This document shows, in pieces, positions 47,772 through 59,049 of a stretch of DNA of 64,000 bases. The stretch comes from Zygnema cylindricum (taxonomy: Eukaryota; Streptophyta; Zygnematophyceae; Zygnematales; Zygnemataceae), in contig JBBHKE010002023.1 in NCBI GenBank assembly GCA_037447655.1, positions 124,001 to 188,000 on the forward strand, read 5' to 3'. The notes below the pieces were generated by a model, which saw only the letters and a program-made list of their open reading frames with translations, was not told the origin of the DNA and searched no databases. Position numbers and translations under genes: made by a program. The stretch's first letter is position 1. Every line of letters begins with the position of its first letter.

Positions 47772-50078
47772 TATGATGCTCTAAGGCAATATACATGGTG
47801 ACCACATTGATTGAATGTGGTCAAGTAGTGAGGTTTCTAGCCTTTATTAAAAACTATTTCACTGTAATAGGAGGAACTTGAAAGGTGCCTATAATTGTTG
47901 TTCATTTCTTGTTTTGAAGTTTTAATCATAAAATCATACATTCATCAAGCTCCTATTTGATGTTCAACACTGTATTCCTACTTGTTGGTTTTACATTTTG
48001 CAGTTAATGACTTCGTTCAGCTTTCTGAATAAAGGCACCGACATTGAAATCTTGAAGTGATTTGCAATGAATTTTGTCGTAAACTTCATCCTGAAATGTT
48101 ACATAAAGATGTGCTTTAAAAGTTACAACCAACATTGAAGAGACTTGAGCTTTATACTTTCCTTTTGTTATGACACGAATTTGTATGACATTTAATATCA
48201 AATGCACTCTTTTTATGGATCAATGAGCAAACGGTTGGAATGTCAAATAATATCTAAAGTGATCTAGTTGAAAAACAAACGTTGAATATGAAAGACTTCT
48301 ACTGAATGGAAAGAAACTAAACATTTGCAAACAGATGCTAAAACAATAATAATTTGTACAAATGAACAATAGCTTTGGAAAGTTTCAACAAGTAATAGTT
48401 TAGTAGCTGTTCAAATGGCTCTAGCAATATTCCAAACTAAAACTTGCCAAAGGTGTGCCAAAAGGTGTGCCAAAGGGTGTGCCAAAAGGTGTGCCAAAAG
48501 GTGTGTCAGAAGGTGTGCCAAAAGGTGTTCCATAAGGTGTTCCAAAAGGTGTGCCAAAAGGTGTGCCAAAAGGTGGGCCTTTGTAAATCATGAAAGTATG
48601 CCTTACTTTTGGCACACACACCCTCAGTCGGGAGGACGAGAAGATCCCAGTGTCGACAACGCTGTGTGACAATGACTTCCGTCAACAATGCATTTGCCGG
48701 CTGTCACGATTTTGTTATAGCAGTCAGGTTGTCAAAAGCTGCAGGACCATAACGTACTGATTTTTGTCGATTTCGTACAGAAATTCAGATGAGGTGTGCT
48801 CCCAGAAAATTTAGGGGAGTGGGCAGAGCTGAACTTCAAACATGCGAAAACAATCGTCAACCTTAAATGTGGTTTCCACGTATCTCGTGCGTATTGTACT
48901 CGAATGTAAAACGTATACAGTACGGGTTAAGAGACGCGTAGCGATGACGTGTCGCGTATTGCTTCACAATCTCACCTCAACGAATCTGAAAAACGACGCG
49001 GGAAAATCATTTAACCAAAATACTTTGTCATGTATGAGCACGTTGAGTAGATAATCGGAACGTTTACTTTTTTCTAGGGTTCAGACTATCGATATATCAA
49101 CCCGGTGACTGACATCGCACATAGTCACGATTTCATTACACGTTCATTCGCCGTTCCACACTCTACACCAAAATATAAATTTGAAGGGACGAAAATATTT
49201 ACCAAGATAAAAAAATTACTGTGATCCAACGTCACTGCAGTCTTCAAGTATTAACAATATTGGCTTAAATTCCCCATTTGAAATTACCATTTTCTTCTTA
49301 ATTAGCTAAGTGAACTATAAGACAGTACCTAAAAATGTATAAACGTTCCTGATTGTGAAAAGAAAACGGAAAAGTATAATACCTAGTCAAAGTACCTTCT
49401 AGAATGCCAATGATCCATACCATTTTTGACACACCACCATATTATACGAGGGAGGTTAGTTTGGTATCCCTCTATGAAGGAAACTGTTTCATAAACCGTC
49501 ACATTGCAGCAATAGGAATAATAAAAAGACAATAATAGCAAGGAGGTTTTTCATAAAACCATATTGAAAGACAACAAAAATCAAACTCTTAAAAAACCAT
49601 TATACATTATAACGACAGGGTCAAGAAAAGGACAATGTGAAAAAACTCACTACATAACCAACCATAAATGTCAGTTACAGCAATCGGAAAAAGACAATAG
49701 GATGGTTATCTCCTTATAAACAACCATATATAATAGCGACAACAAGAAGGAAAAACAAAATTGTTCCTTTAAGCTTTTCTAGGATATGTAGCTTGCCTCA
49801 TATAATTCAAAAAAGTAAAAACACCCTGATGAATAATTTCTTTCAAAGAAAACAATCGAGAAACATGAAAACAGAAGATAACCAATGGATATGAAAAAAG
49901 AAAAACAATCCTTCCATATTGTACCATACCTTCTACCATCATGAATTTCACTTTCTGTACTATGAGCATTAACTAGTTCCTTATTCACAACATCGATACA
50001 TTAATTCAATTCATTTTTTACCTGATACCTTAATTCAAATCATTCTTTCATTGATACATTAATTCAAATCATTCTTTA
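47772..50078. other. intergenic region, no firm gene
   Basis: Besides the 12-bp repeat at 48448 I see only unsupported frames, for example 48207-48004 (minus, 67 codons), which might be an isolated exon but has no clear splice partners. Confidence 0.5.
48448..48578. repeat. 12-bp GTGTGCCAAAAG tandem repeat
   Basis: Ten near-identical 12-base units in register. All six frames stay open across it, which produces mirror Cys/Ala/Lys/Arg and Gly/Thr/Pro/Phe peptides. No flanking coding signal. Confidence 0.93.
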
Positions 50079-52414
50079 TCATTCTTTTATTGATACAAAT
50101 TCCATAACTTTCTTGCTCGACTCAACTGCAAAACGCCTTTGTAGAAATCGAGCGAGAGGATATGTGACTGTTGAAAGAGCATTGGCTGGTTTTGATATAG
50201 CCAAAATTTCAAACCATACGGAATCGTCTTCTTCTCTCCATTCTACAGAAAACCGTTCCTCTCCAGCCTGGGACACAAAACAACTGAAAAGTGTTCAAGT
50301 AAATGTTTGACTGTAGACTCTGAATGCAATGTTATATTAGACAACAATGTTTAATAATCGAAGTTCAAATCCAATGATTGACTGCAATGTTCGAGTTTAA
50401 TGTTCAGCTAATGTTCGACCGCAGCATTTCACTGCAATGTTGAACTGCAATCTGAAATAAACAAATGAAATGTTCAATAATGCAATTAACAAATGAAATG
50501 TTTGACTATAATCTTCGACTGCACTGTTTGATAATGCAATTTTCAAATGCAATGTTCGAGTGCAATCTTTGACTGGGATATCTAATAGTGCAATGTTAAA
50601 ATGCAATATTCGAATGTAAAATTATAATATACAGCCAAAAAATGAAATTTTCAAATGTACTGTTTCACTATTATCTTCCTCTGCACTGTTTAACAATGCA
50701 ACTTTAGGAAGCGATGTTTGACTGTAAATCTCGATTGAACAATCTGAACTATCAGTTTAATAATGCAATTTTCGACCCCAGTGTTCAACCATTATGTTCA
50801 CATGCTGCACGACGACAATATTCAGATTCAATCTTCAACTGCAATGTTCAACTGCAATGCTTACTAATTCAATGTTCAAATGCGATTTTTCGACTAATGT
50901 TCAAATCCAATCTTCGACGGCAATGTTTAATCGTACAACGTCCAAATCTAATGTTCAGTTGCAATGTTCAAGAGTTAATTTATTTACTACTTTTTAGATT
51001 GCAAAACTAGCATAAACAATTTAGATTGGAAGCGTTGAGAAATCAGAGGAAAACCTCAGATGCAATTTACATATTAGTGTGTTCTATCCTCAGTTGCAAT
51101 CTCCATAAACAACATTCACCCGCAAATTTCAATAGCTATAGAGCCTCAACAATAAAATCTTCACCGGAATCTCACTTACAAGCATATGTCCTCTTAAAGT
51201 CCCATGGGCGTACGTAAATTGTTGTATCCTCTTCGATACTTCATCTGACATTGGGCGTAACTTCACGGCTAAGGACGGCTTAGAACTAACTCCAATATGC
51301 CTCACTTCTTCAGACGTTCCCAAAAATAATGGAGCTTTTATTTCATCTTTTCTCTGTTCTTGAGACATTCCGGAAAATGATGGAGGAAGTTTCATTTCAT
51401 CTTTTCTCCTTCCTGGATCCGATTTCGTGTTTTGTACATAAAGTATCTCAAGTGGGTTTAAGGTCCAGAGAAACAAAGATTTTCCACATACACATACTTT
51501 GCCTCCAACTCGAAGTGAGGTTTTCGGATTAACTTCCGCCCAACCAAGCTGGAACTGCCTATTGAAAAAAAACATATTTACAATAAAATTGCAAAAGCAT
51601 TAAATAAAGGCTACAACAATGACTCGATTAAAGCAATCAGAAAGATATTTACATTTAAGATCGCGAGAGTATTAGGAAATAATATGATATAGACTTGATT
51701 AAAGCAATAAGAAATCCCGACTTTACGTCTCTTCAACAGCTTACTTTCAGCAGAAAGTTTCCAAAGAAAGGAGCTTACGACAAACATGTCTTATGGCTTA
51801 CATTGTCAAATTGTTTGGAGAATATAGGAATAAGGTAGAGGTCATAAAAAACACACTTAAAAGAAAGAGAACCTGAGAAAACAGGAATAATCTAGGAACT
51901 TGATAATATGTAGAAATAATATCCGAAACGAATCATCGTAAACCTACCTGAGCCATAGGTTCATTAATGTATATTTGAGATAAATATCCTCAACAAAATG
52001 ACAAAAAACTATTCACTCCAGCTATTAGCAAAATGGACCATTAGAACCACCACCTTCTCTAGTATGTAAAATACTATAATTATAGTATAACTCTAATATT
52101 TATAAAAACTTAATAGATAACTCTAGTATTTTATAGTAGTTATGAAACACTAGAGTTACATTGCTATGACAAGCACGTAACAAACCCAGCTTTTCTCCAA
52201 CCTTTTACTTTTCTCATTTTTGTAAGTAAAGATTTCTCACCCAAATTTGCTTATAACGTCACAACATTTTTCAAAAGTTGCTTTTCCTGTTCCCATTTGC
52301 ACACGTGTGAAGTCTCTCACATAGCCGTCAGCTGTCAAGGAAGACTCATCCAAAGATTCCGCCCCATTTTTTGTTACACCAATGTACTTTTTTTCATAAT
52401 TAAAACTTCCAGAC
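50079..52414 (-). CDS. UPF0548/DUF1990 family protein (5' exon not found)
   Basis: Exons 52414-52241, 51558-51180 and 50267-50079 join in phase (donors GTGAGA and GTAAGT; acceptors GGGCAG, CAATAG and CCCAG) to about 247 residues. Signature blocks follow the family order: SGSFNYEKKYIGV, RVQMGTGKATFEK, GWAEVNPKTSLRVGGKVCVC, LNPLEILYVQN, YAHGTLRGHMLAGEERFSVE, VWFEILAISKPANALSTVTY and PLARFLQRRFAVES. Plant UPF0548 proteins, as I recall them, read TGTFNYDDKY and GTLQGHLLAGEERF at the same places. A Lys/Arg/Ser-rich insertion of roughly 60 residues (from about TKSDPGRRKDE to DEVSKRIQQ) separates the two halves, longer than I remember in the family. The molecular function of DUF1990 is unknown. The first exon, expected to encode about 20 residues, must lie beyond 52414. 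Confidence 0.85.
50330..50970. repeat. CAATGTTCGACTGCAATGTTCAA degenerate repeat
   Basis: Some 25-30 imperfect units of 18-24 bases (TGCAATGTTCAA, TTCGACTGCAATG, CAATTTTCAAATG) fill most of the last intron of the UPF0548 gene. Strong divergence suggests age. Confidence 0.8.
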
Positions 52415-52494
52415 CTGCCCAAAAAACATTTTTTTATCGTTAGTTAACATTTTCCTTCACAAACACACAAAAAAAAAAACAAAAATGTATTTTT

Positions 52495-53045
52495 CCTCAC
52501 CAAATAAACTTTTAGACCCGCCCAAAATAAGCTTTTCGTTGGTAGCTAACTTCTTTCTTAATACAAAAATGTACTTTTCCCCAAAATATAAACTTATAAA
52601 ATTGCCCAAAAACAATTTTTCATTGTTATTTAACGTCTTTCTTAATACAGAAATGCACTTTTTCTCATTATTCAAACTTTCAGACCTGCCCAAGAACCAC
52701 TTTCTTTTAAAATTTTTTTCCAATAATTAAAACTTTTCCTTATTTCTCCTTTCACTTTTTATCATAATAAAGACTTCCAAACCTGCCCAAAAACCACTTT
52801 CCCTTGTTAAATTTGTATTTTCCCATTTCAAAACTTTCTCTAATTACACCATTGTACTTTTTTTTCATAAATTAAAACTTCCAAACTTGCCCCAAAACCA
52901 GTTTTTTTCGTACACAGATGTACTTGGTTTCAAAATTATTATTTTTTAAACTGCCCAACTTTCCCTTTTTAATATTATTTTTTCTCATAATTAAAACTTT
53001 CGATTGTTGCTCAAATAGACTTTTTTTCACGACATAGGAACCTCC
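52495..53045 (-). repeat. tandem array of decayed copies of the UPF0548 acceptor and exon start
   Basis: On the minus strand the true exon begins GGGCAG/GTCTGGAAGTTTTAA. Related blocks occur upstream at about 52514, 52599, 52682, 52779, 52884, 52948 and 53040, spaced 64-105 bases. Translated copies resemble the real exon: GRSESLNNEKKCISVLRK, GNFISLYFGEKYIFVLRK and GGSKSLFGEEKYIFV against GRSGSFNYEKKYIGVTKN. The CAG acceptor is retained in the copies near 52682, 52779 and 52948 and lost in others. Confidence 0.75.
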
Positions 53046-53046
53046 A

Positions 53047-53705
53047 GACCTTTCTCGTCTCCCTTCACCCTCTCTCCCTCTCCCCTCTCCCCCTCCTCCC
53101 CTCTCTGGCTCTCCCAGTCTCCCTCTTCCCTTCTCCTTCTCTCCCTTCCCAAACTCCATCTCCCCCTCTCCGTTCCTCCCACTCCCCTGCTCCCTCTTCC
53201 CCTCTTCCCGTACCACTCCCTCTCTTCCAAATATCCCACTGTATCGCCCCCCCTCTGTCCCTCTTCCCCTCTTCTCCCTATTCTCCCTCTTCCCCTCTTC
53301 CACTCCTCCCTCCTCCCCTCTTCCTCCCCACCCTGCTCATTTCTTCGTTCCTCGAGGTGTTTCCTCCTCCCTCCCTCCTCCTCCTCCCTCCTCCTCCTCC
53401 CCCCTCCGGAGGTGTGGTGGTGGATGGGAGGGATGGGGAGGGAGGGGGGAGAGAGCGGGAGGGAAGCTAGAGGGAGAGGGGAGCGGGAGAGGAAGGGGGA
53501 GAGAGGAGGGAGGGAGGGGGGAAATAGGAAGTTAGAGGGACAGGGGAAAGGGGGAGGAGGGAGGAGGAGAGAGGGAGGGAGGGAAGGGGGTGGGAAGCTA
53601 GATGGAGAGGGGATCAGGGGAGGGGGCGGAGGGAGAGAGAGAGAGTCCATAAAGAAGAGGGAACGAGGTCTGTGAGAGACATGGAGGAGGGAAGGGAGAG
53701 AGCGG
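53047..53705. repeat. polypyrimidine tract followed by polypurine tract
   Basis: About 360 bases almost free of purines (CCCTCTTCCCC words) switch at about 53405 to nearly 300 bases almost free of pyrimidines (GGGAGAGGGGAG words). The symmetry would allow an imperfect long hairpin or triplex. Frames here are compositional only. Confidence 0.85.
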
Positions 53706-53849
53706 GAAGAATCTTAGTAGTTTTTTGTATGTTTTATGAATACATGAAATAAGGAGGATGGGAGTCACATTTATTAGTTGTAAAAATGAACTAAAAATGC
53801 AAAACATTTTGCAAAATGTATGAAATATGGATACTTTTTGAATTGTGAT

Positions 53850-54375
53850 GACTTTAATTGTTAGTCAAACACATGCTTTTTTTCTAATCTTTAATTGCCA
53901 TACTTTTTAAATGTTTTGAATTTTGATGACTCTAATCCTTAATCAAATACATGCAATTTATAATCTTTATGTCATAATCCTGAAATATTAGGACTCTAAT
54001 CCATAAACATATGCATGCAATTTCTAATCTTCATATCACACCTTTTGAGCGTACGAGTTTATTTTTGAAAATTTATGACTCTAATTCATAATCAAATACA
54101 TGCTCTAATCTTATGTCATACTTTTTAAAACTTATGACTCTAACCTTGAAACTTTAGGACTCTAATTTCTAATCAAATACATGTAATTTCTAATCTTTAT
54201 GTCATACCTTTTGAATGTACCACTCTAATCTTGAGACTTTATGACTCTAATTCATAATCAAATACAAGCAATTTCTAATCTTTATGTCGTGATTTTTGAA
54301 ATGTGCGACTCTAATCTTGAGATTTTATTACTCTAATCCATAGACATACATATGCAATTTCTAATCTTTTGACGA
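53850..54375. repeat. GACTCTAATCCATAATCAAATACATGC minisatellite
   Basis: About seven diverged units of 60-95 bases, each with GACTCTAAT, AATCAAATACATGCAATT and TCTAATCTTTATGTCATA, run head to tail. No coding frame persists. Confidence 0.8.
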
Positions 54376-54698
54376 CAATTCATAGATCGTCGCAAAACCT
54401 TATAACAATGTCTCTCATTTGAAGTTCTTAGTAATAATAACTACACCTTTTTCTTGTCAAAAAAACCGTTAACAACTCTAATTCGATCGCGCCTTTTATT
54501 AACACAAAGAAATAAAACTATGTGAAAACACCCAAAAGAAAATCCCCATTCAACACTATTTAAGTGAGTGATTCTAAATGAGCCACGTCAACATACGACA
54601 AAATAGCGTTTGATTATTCACTAAACTCTAGAAAGAATGAAAGGTGTGTCATTTATAAAATTGTCTTTCATTTGAAAAAAAATCATTAAAATTGCTTA

Positions 54699-54904
54699 CA
54701 CTACCAATGGTTATTGGTCTTAAGGATTTATTAGCATCAATGCGAAATCAAAATATATTAAAGTTTATTAAATATATTAATTTAATGCGAGGAGCACGTG
54801 GCACATTCGACTCCCTTAAATAGTGTTGGTACCACTATTTTATGATGTTTTTGTTCAAAAAAGTCGCGAGCCAATTAGTGTCATCAACGCTAATAACCCA
54901 TCCA
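54699..54904. mobile_element. old MITE related to the CACCTCCC/CACTGC copies
   Basis: Ends CACTACCAATGGTTATTGG and the complement of TATGGATGGGTTATTAGCG, preceded by TA. Internal CACTATTTTATGATGTTTTTG and GTCGCGAGCCAATTAGTGT match the copy at 58849. Confidence 0.55.
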
Positions 54905-55834
54905 TAGAAAGTCCCTCCGTTTTAGTTTATTGTAAAATTGTTACCAATTATAGATTTTAAATCTCTCATTTTATGTTTCTAATAAAATTATTATTACCAT
55001 AAATGGTGTGTCTCATTTTGATTTTTTCTAGGAAAAATTACTACCACAATAGAAAACTTGCAAATTCAAGCACGATTTCATGACTTAAAAGTACACGACA
55101 TAAAAAAAAAAAACGTAAAAAAAAACCGTCAGAAAAAACGTCAAAAAAAATTTATCAAAAAAAAACGTCAAAAAAAAAACATAAAAAAAACGTAAAAATA
55201 AAAAAATGTACGGATATGCTTACTTTGATCGAGAGAGACACCTGTCGACAGCTTTCTCGTCGGGTTTCCACAAAGAAATAAAAACCATGGCTGCCTCTTT
55301 GTACGAAGATTTTACTTCTTTATGGAAAAATTCACAAATTATCACTCAGTCAATTTATTTCACTCATGGCTTGACATAAATTATTTTTGTAGGTTCAAAA
55401 AGGTGTGAGAAAAATGTGGAACCATCCTATCTGAAGCGATGGATATTTTTTAATAAACGGTTTTACCGTTTTTTCGTCAATAGGTCAAGGGAGAGACAAA
55501 TTCGCGAACCCTAATTCAGTAATTTTGCGTCAACATGTTTTGAGTCTCCTTTCATTTGTACGGTAAGAAAATGTACGGTAAGTAAATGTACGGTTAGCCG
55601 CAAAGAATGTTAAGATTTGGTAAACACGTGGCATCAGCTTTTAGCTCTCGTATTTTACGACTGTTCGCCTGCGCACGTATCTTTTCATTAGTATGGTACG
55701 TCACCAATTGAACACGTGGCATCAGCAGATAGCTCTTATATTTTACGACTGTACGACTGTAATGAACAATAATGAAGCGCGCACTGTTATTGATTGTGTG
55801 ACTGTACGGCCATATTGCAGCGCACAGGACAGTA
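54905..55834. other. intergenic, no gene seen
   Basis: Contains an AAAAAACGTC A-rich repeat (55110-55210) and dispersed GTACGG words; no splice-supported frame. Confidence 0.55.
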
Positions 55835-56036
55835 CACCGTGTATCGCTATTTGTTTTAATGTTTTTTTTGCGACTTAAAACATCTTTATTCCGTACACAC
55901 TTGTCGGATTATGGATCTGATAGTTGCGATTGGAAGCTAAGATTCTCACCTTCCAATTGGTGGTCTCCAAGGACACGTGTGCACGGAGAAAAGATGTTTT
56001 ACGGATAAATTTTAACACTAATAGCGATACACGGTG
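55835..56036. mobile_element. CACCGTGTATCGC MITE, 202 bp, TA duplication
   Basis: Perfect 17-base TIRs (CACCGTGTATCGCTATT) with TA on both sides. Interior shared with the copies at 18094 and 24889 (TCCGTACACACTTGTCGG, GATCTGATAGTTGCGATTGG, GAGAAAAGATGTTTTA). Confidence 0.88.
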
Positions 56037-56589
56037 TACCGTACATATTCGTTGTCACATTATTTACCATAGGAGTCAAGTGTGAATATAGCAATTTTGT
56101 TGAGGGCTTTGGCGCTATTGGGCCAATTTTCAGGTTTAAATAATAATTTGGAGGCATGATTGATCGTCCGATCGTCTTACTGTCTCAATCGGGTCTTGCT
56201 GTCTTAATCGGACGGCTATGCGCAGTTGTGAACATTATTGTGTGACGCAACATGCCCCTAATGGAGACGAGTACGTAACACTAAAGTTAAACAGTCCAAC
56301 TATGCAAAACAAGAAAAACTGACGAATGAAATGGACTACGGCATATTGAATCACATGTACGGTATATTCTGTCTGTACGGCATAGAACCTTCTCTTGCAA
56401 ACAAGTGTTGCTTTCTCTTGGTGTCACGTGGACAGTGGTGAAGAAAGTACAAGCTTGTTGAAATTAGACAACCACTGTGAAAGCACAACGTGTCTATTTT
56501 CATGTCCCATTCGAACGGAATATCCTCGAAACTGATGTTCTCCTTTTTGTCTTTTAGGCCTGTACTTCCTTGCTACTGTAGTATCCTAT

Positions 56590-56719
56590 CTCTTATATAA
56601 CTTGGCTGGTACAGAGTGAATCCTACAAAGATCTGAAGTTACAAGCAAAAAGTTACAAGCAATCAAAGTTACAAGCAACCAACTTTACAAGCTTTAGGAC
56701 AGTCCACACACACCTACAG
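56590..56719 (+). promoter_or_regulatory. TATA box and likely non-coding first exon of the first Cys-rich gene
   Basis: TATATAA at 56594-56600 is followed some 30 bases later by a stretch with four ACAAGC repeats (GTTACAAGCAA units, 56638-56692) that ends CCTACAG/GTAAAA at 56719, a good donor. The matching acceptor would be TTTTTGCAG at 57356-57364, seven bases before the start codon. This makes a 5' leader intron of about 645 bases plausible. Confidence 0.5.
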
Positions 56720-57370
56720 GTAAAATCTTACAAACTTTTTGGAAACTCGCCATATTTGTATTTGTATTTCCTAGCTGTTTTCCCCCTTAGGTGAATGTTA
56801 CTGGACTTATAAATGGCTGAAGCAGTAGATTATTTAACTGCATGTTTTTACTGACTAATTTAAGTATTATGTAGTTCATAAGTTTTTAAAGTGTAATGTA
56901 TCCATACAGTGTGGTGTGTTTAGGAATGAGAATGCAAATGAATTGTGCATTTTTGCAGTTTCTCCAGTAACATGACCGAACGCAAAAAAATTAAGGTGTC
57001 TAATGTTGTTTGTTCGGATAGTGTTGTTGATTATTAAACTTGTAATAGTTATTACTTGACTTTTAGCTCCTTTTCGCAGCAATAATTTATTGAATTTTCG
57101 TAAAAAAACGTTTTAATTCTTTTGCATTCTGAAGTTCTGTCTTGAGCTGCAAAAACTCATCTTGATATTAAACATTCTGCGGGTTCAAAAACTAAATATA
57201 TATATTTTACCAATGTCAACAAGTATCCTCACAATTCTGCTTTAGTTTTTCACAATCGAATTTCAAGATCAGATGATGTTTTTCTTCTCTCAGTACCTTG
57301 GACCGTTTCTGGTACTTGGTTCGATATTTCTTATTTGGTTATGTTTTTTTTATGGTTTTTGCAGACAGAC

Positions 57371-58003
57371 ATGGACGCCCCAGTGGATCAGCAAATGTAT
57401 TCTAGTGTTCCTCCTCAGGACCACATTAAAGACAGGAAAGAGAAGCATGGCTGTATGTATGCCACGTAAGTATTACTACTGAATTTTTTTATTCAGTTTT
57501 ATCTGCTAATCATGTTTTTCCAGCAGAGAAGTAATGCAACTTGCAATGTTTAAAGGGAGAAATTTTATTCCCAATGTGGTTCCCTGCACATGACCTTTAC
57601 ATATTTTCTATTTTGGTGGTGTGTTTTAAGTCATTTGATAATCAATGCCGCGTGATTTTATGATGATAGAATAGAGAAGAAAATGTATTCAAGATTATCA
57701 ATATGTTCAGCTCGTATTCTGTGATACTTATTTTCCATTGTCAGGAATACAAGATAAAAAGATGCCATAAGCTTTTTGTCTGTTTTGAGCCCTCTCCTAC
57801 TCTCCATAGTTCAAAAGTGCGAAAACGTGTGTAAACACTAAACCTGGCTACTCCCTATGTGTATGCTTTTTTTTTAATATGTGTTTATTTTTATTGGGTT
57901 TCTTTTTTGCAGACTCTTCACCTGCTGTTGCTGCTTCTTGTGCTTCAAATCGTGCGAATGTTGTCTTGAATGCCTCTGTCCTTGCCTTATGAGTGATAAT
58001 TAA
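57371..58003 (+). CDS. small cysteine-rich protein A (61 residues, two exons)
   Basis: Exon 57371-57465 (ATG in GACATGGACG, donor AC/GTAAGT, phase 2) joins 57913-58003 (acceptor TTTTTTGCAG). The protein begins [20 protein letters not shown], continues [16 protein letters not shown], and ends with thirteen cysteines in the last thirty residues ([18 protein letters not shown]). The hydrophilic, Pro/Gln-containing N-terminus followed by a Cys-packed hydrophobic tail resembles CYSTM-type tail-anchored stress proteins, though the family assignment is uncertain. The cysteines could be palmitoylated or bind metal; this is inference. A paralogue with the same intron position lies 5 kb downstream on the same strand. 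No secretion signal is visible. Confidence 0.8.
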
Positions 58004-58009
58004 AGCCCT

Positions 58010-58848
58010 AATGTCCTCCACTCATGTGAGTTAGTGTGTGACAGTTCACGAATAATCAAAAGAAACGCAAGTCAGGAAACCTCTGTAACCATGGTTACAT
58101 CAGTAAATCAACTAAGAATGGAATACATGGTAGCCATAACATTACTAAAGCACTTGGTTATAATTTTCTGATCCTTTAAGGTAATCTGGAGGATTAAGAA
58201 GTAAATAGTGTTGTTATGTGCCAGGTTTGGCCTCGTGAAGTCCAAGGTTTTTTTTTAAAGGTCCAGTGAAACAAGAGCAAGTGTTAAGTGTACTGTTTTT
58301 GAGAGTTAGTGATATCTACAGAGAGGGTGAAAATATTGCTGAGGTGGAAATGTCTACAGTAGAGTATACACTTGCTGATGTTTTACAACATTTTTTGTAT
58401 CGCTAGCACCTGGTCAGACCTTTTTTATAGCTGGTTGAAAGACTTTATGTGAATCTTTGTGAAAAAAGGTATATATAACAATATTGAAACGTTCTTATGG
58501 TTGATTCCTGAATATCGCGCTCGTCATTTCTTTGTAGTATTCTCCTCAGTTCCTTAATCATAGATCTTACAGTGGCATGTACCATAGCTGTGAATATGGT
58601 TGATGCAAAAATCAAACTTCAAAAAAAATTGAATACTACATGAGATATTGATTCTTAATAACTCAGTCACCTTCGTCTCTGTTTCTACCTTCATATTGCT
58701 GCTCTGTTTCTTATGTCCAAGAGGAATACCTTAACATGGCCGTGAATGGCTATTCTGTACTTTGCTTCATTCTTTGAATCAATGTCTCATTCTATAAACC
58801 AAAGCTAACATGTACGGAAACAGAATGTGTGTGAAAATACTACAGGTA
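58010..58848. other. 3' flank of gene A, nothing further seen
   Basis: Presumably holds the 3' UTR of the first Cys-rich gene. No additional exon, RNA gene or repeat family was recognised. Confidence 0.5.
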
Positions 58849-59045
58849 CACTGCACATCGTTATTAGTGTCTAGGATTTATGTGTAAATGCGGAATTAGG
58901 ATATATAATGCTAACTTAGTGCAAGGAGACGTGCCAGGTTGTAGTCCACTCGTTTGAACATTGTTGCTAACACTATTTTATGATTTTCGGCCAAAAAAAG
59001 TCGTGATCGAATTAGTGTTATTAACTCTAATTACAATGGGCGGTG
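58849..59045. mobile_element. CACTGCACATCG MITE, 197 bp, TA duplication
   Basis: Left end CACTGCACATCGTTATTAGT, right end the complement of CACCGCCCATTGTAATTAGA, flanked by TA on both sides. TAACACTATTTTATGATTTT is shared with the 54699 copy. It sits between the two Cys-rich paralogues. Confidence 0.8.
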
Positions 59046-59049
59046 TAGG

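Noticed and set aside
48421-48672. Mirror frames over a 12-bp repeat, one Cys/Ala/Lys/Arg-rich and one Gly/Thr/Pro/Phe-rich
   Set aside because: The unit length is a multiple of three and free of stops, so every frame stays open; there are no splice or start signals.
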